DNA of 6,674 nucleotides from an uncultured Clostridia bacterium (GTDB lineage: Bacteria > Bacillota > Clostridia > Christensenellales > Borkfalkiaceae). The stretch spans positions 1 through 6,674 of the forward strand of contig CANQCA010000070.1 of the NCBI GenBank assembly GCA_947589585.1. The letters run 5' to 3'. Shown one piece after another: positions 5,291 to 6,674 of this stretch. The translations under genes were made by a program, and so were the position numbers. The first letter of the stretch is position 1. Every line of letters begins with the position of its first letter. The notes below the pieces were generated by a model. That model ran no database searches, was not told the DNA's origin, and was given only the letters and a program-made list of their open reading frames with translations.

Positions 5291-6073
5291 ATGAAAGTCG
5301 AAAACGGTATCGCCTGTTTTGACCCCGAACGCGACGGCAGGACGCTCTTTTTCCCCCGCGAGGCGGAGCGGGCGATTTTCGATGCGGAATGCATAAATCA
5401 TCTGATTGCCGCAGGCTTCGAACGCATCGAACTCGAGGCGGGAAATGTGCACTTCACACTGCAAAACGACTGCCTTCTCGATCGAGGCGGAAACTTGCTT
5501 CTCGCGCAAAAGGGGGCTACCATGTCCGAAGGCGGGTATATCAAAAATATCTGCGATTTCTCCTTTCCGTGCTATGAAATCCGCGAGATATTGCGCATTC
5601 CCGAGGGGGTGGAAGCGCTCGGGTGCGACGTCTTTCGGGGCAAGATCAAAAAGATATCCCTTCCCGCCTCGCTGAAAATCATCCATGAGGGCGCCTTCCG
5701 CCATACGCTAAGTATCGAAGAGATCGAAGTCGACGAGGCCAATCCGTATTTCCGTATAGAAAACGAATGTCTTATTGACAGAGCACGCAAGACTTTGCTC
5801 TACGCCTGCGGAGATCGTGTGCGCATTCCCGACGGGGTGCGGCGCATCGGCCGGCTCGTCTTTCTCGATCACCGCTTCCGTGAAATCGTCATTCCCGCGT
5901 CCGTCGAGGAGATCGGCCTTCAGAACTTTTTCTATATCGCATCGGGGGCGGAAGGGGGCAGGCCCGACTTCATCCGTGCCACCCATGCCCGCATCGAAGC
6001 CGTCAAAGACAGCTTCGCGGAGAATTTTTTGCGCGTGCGCGGCTTGCCCGTTTGCACGGGGAGATCGGCATGA
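5291..6073 (+). CDS. BspA-type leucine-rich-repeat protein 2 (paralogue)
   Basis: 260-aa protein with the same layout as the preceding one: N-terminal MKVENG block, NDCLLDRGGNLLLA (59-72), IPEGVEALGCDVF (103-115), LPASLKIIHEGAF (124-136), NPYFRIENECLIDR (151-164), IPDGVRRIG (179-187) and IPASVEEIG (201-209). The two align from end to end with many substitutions, so they are an old tandem duplication. The C-terminus differs: the SYAEKYL ending of protein 1 is represented by SFAENFLRVRGLP (241-253) after a Gly-rich insert (SGAEGGRPDF), then CTGRSA. No signal peptide or anchor is visible. The ATG at 5291 has GGAG 8 bases upstream. The stop overlaps the next start (ATGA). Expression probably depends on readthrough of the stem-loop upstream. 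The ligand is unknown. Confidence 0.86.
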   Translation: MKVENGIACFDPERDGRTLFFPREAERAIFDAECINHLIAAGFERIELEAGNVHFTLQNDCLLDRGGNLLLAQKGATMSEGGYIKNICDFSFPCYEIREILRIPEGVEALGCDVFRGKIKKISLPASLKIIHEGAFRHTLSIEEIEVDEANPYFRIENECLIDRARKTLLYACGDRVRIPDGVRRIGRLVFLDHRFREIVIPASVEEIGLQNFFYIASGAEGGRPDFIRATHARIEAVKDSFAENFLRVRGLPVCTGRSA

Positions 6074-6564
6074 AATATCTTTTTCTCGATGTAGACGGCG
6101 TGCTGAATACGCCCGCTTCCAAATCCCGTTGCGGATTTTATATCGGAATCGATTCAGAGAAGGTCTTGCTCCTCAAGCAGATCGTTGAGCGGACGGGAGC
6201 GCAGATCGTGTTGCACTCCACATGGAAGGAGAATTGGGAGAGGGACAAAAAACGGAAACCTCTCCAGGACGAGCTCGCGAACTATCTCGATAAAAAACTG
6301 CAGGCGGCGGGCCTTGTTGCCATCGATAAGACGCCCGATTATGCGGACGGGCGCTATCTCTCCCGCGGGGAGGGGATCGTAGAGTACCTTAACGCAGGAA
6401 GTTGGGAGAGCTTCGTCATTTTAGACGATCTGCAGTTCGATTACGATAGTTGCGGTCTCACCGATTATTTCGTCAGGACAGACAAAACCATGGGGCTCAC
6501 TCCGGAGCTCGCCGAACGGGCCATCCGAATTTTAGAAGAGAACAAGGTCGCACGAAACAGCTGA
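6070..6564 (+). CDS. HAD-fold protein like the HAD domain of Swiss-Army-Knife RNA repair proteins
   Basis: 164-aa protein of the haloacid dehalogenase fold without a large cap domain. Motif I is FLDVDGVLN (D7 nucleophile, D9 acid), motif II is IVLHSTWK (S50 or T51), a basic patch with R96 and R99 precedes SRGEGIVEYL, and motif IV is VILDDLQFD (D119, D120). The ending VRTDKTMGLTPELAERAIRIL is typical of the small HAD_SAK_2-type proteins, which are predicted phosphatases or phosphotransferases linked in larger proteins to RNA end repair. The substrate here is unknown. The ATG at 6070 overlaps the LRR-2 stop (ATGA), with GGGAG 6 bases upstream, so translation is coupled to that gene. An upstream TTG six codons earlier is less likely. 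Confidence 0.85.
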   Translation: MKYLFLDVDGVLNTPASKSRCGFYIGIDSEKVLLLKQIVERTGAQIVLHSTWKENWERDKKRKPLQDELANYLDKKLQAAGLVAIDKTPDYADGRYLSRGEGIVEYLNAGSWESFVILDDLQFDYDSCGLTDYFVRTDKTMGLTPELAERAIRILEENKVARNS

Positions 6565-6569
6565 ATATA

Positions 6570-6636
6570 GCGCGTCATCTTGCCCCGTCGAGCGCGTCAT
6601 CCTGCCCCGCGCCGGTTACCGCGTCATCCTGAGCCG
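6570..6636 (+). repeat. Three imperfect copies of a CGCGTCATCCTG-type repeat
   Basis: Copies at 6570-6587, 6592-6609 and 6619-6636 share a CGCGTCATC(C/T)TG core followed by CCCCG or AGCCG. Copies 1 and 2 differ at one base. Starts are 22 and 27 bases apart. The block begins 5 bases after the HAD gene stop. The third copy (GCGTCATCCTGAGC) resembles a dispersed intergenic repeat I recall from clostridial genomes, but I cannot check copy number. Confidence 0.6.
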
Positions 6637-6657
6637 TATTATTATAATGAAAACGGC
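6633..6657. other. AT-rich segment with short inverted ends at the window edge
   Basis: GCCGT (6633-6637) and ACGGC (6653-6657) are complementary around an AT-rich centre holding TATAAT (6643-6648). It could be a weak terminator for the HAD gene or a -10 box for a gene beyond the window. No -35 is visible at normal spacing, so neither reading is secure. Confidence 0.25.
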
Positions 6658-6674
6658 GAGCCACTCTCCGAAGG

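Noticed and set aside
1..6674. A single integrated defence system made of all genes
   Set aside because: Gene orientations, separate promoters and terminators, and different base composition argue for at least three independent units. Shared function is only a hypothesis.

Overview
The window looks like a chromosomal accessory stretch from a Gram-positive, probably gut-dwelling clostridial bacterium (Bacillota). This is inferred from strong GGAGG/GAGGTG ribosome sites, TTGACA/TATAAT promoters with a TRTGn-type extended -10, short Xre regulators, and a membrane-less FtsH-like protease of a kind I associate with gut Clostridia. Base composition is mixed. The leftmost gene is AT-rich (21 of 60 G+C counted at 841-900), while the protease gene is not (33 of 60 at 2041-2100). 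No rRNA, tRNA, CRISPR array, transposase or phage gene was seen.

Left part (1-1850): a stand-alone PD-(D/E)XK nuclease-like gene on the minus strand has its own promoter and a strong terminator. A 339-base gene-free divergent region carries the nuclease promoter, a probable protease promoter, an inverted repeat and a 24-bp near-perfect palindrome. Middle (1850-4380): a soluble AAA+/M41 metalloprotease-like gene on the plus strand converges on a 69-aa Xre repressor gene. The repressor's terminator is embedded in the last codons of the protease gene. The repressor diverges from a two-gene plus-strand operon encoding a 65-aa protein with three short repeats and a 242-aa protein of unknown function. 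Between them, a 17-bp palindrome overlaps the -10 boxes of both opposing promoters, a compact regulatory switch.

Right part (4420-6674): a strong promoter drives a BspA-type leucine-rich-repeat protein. A stem-loop with little U-tract beyond the stem follows, then a diverged paralogue of the same protein. The paralogue overlaps by ATGA with a small HAD-fold protein resembling the HAD domain of Swiss-Army-Knife RNA repair proteins. The window ends in three imperfect copies of a CGCGTCATCCTG-type intergenic repeat.

What works together: the clearest functional unit is repressor, palindrome and the 65-aa/242-aa operon. The second LRR protein and the HAD protein are probably made from one transcript. 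Nuclease, protease and LRR/HAD proteins could belong to a defence or stress-response island, but nothing in the sequence proves they form one system.
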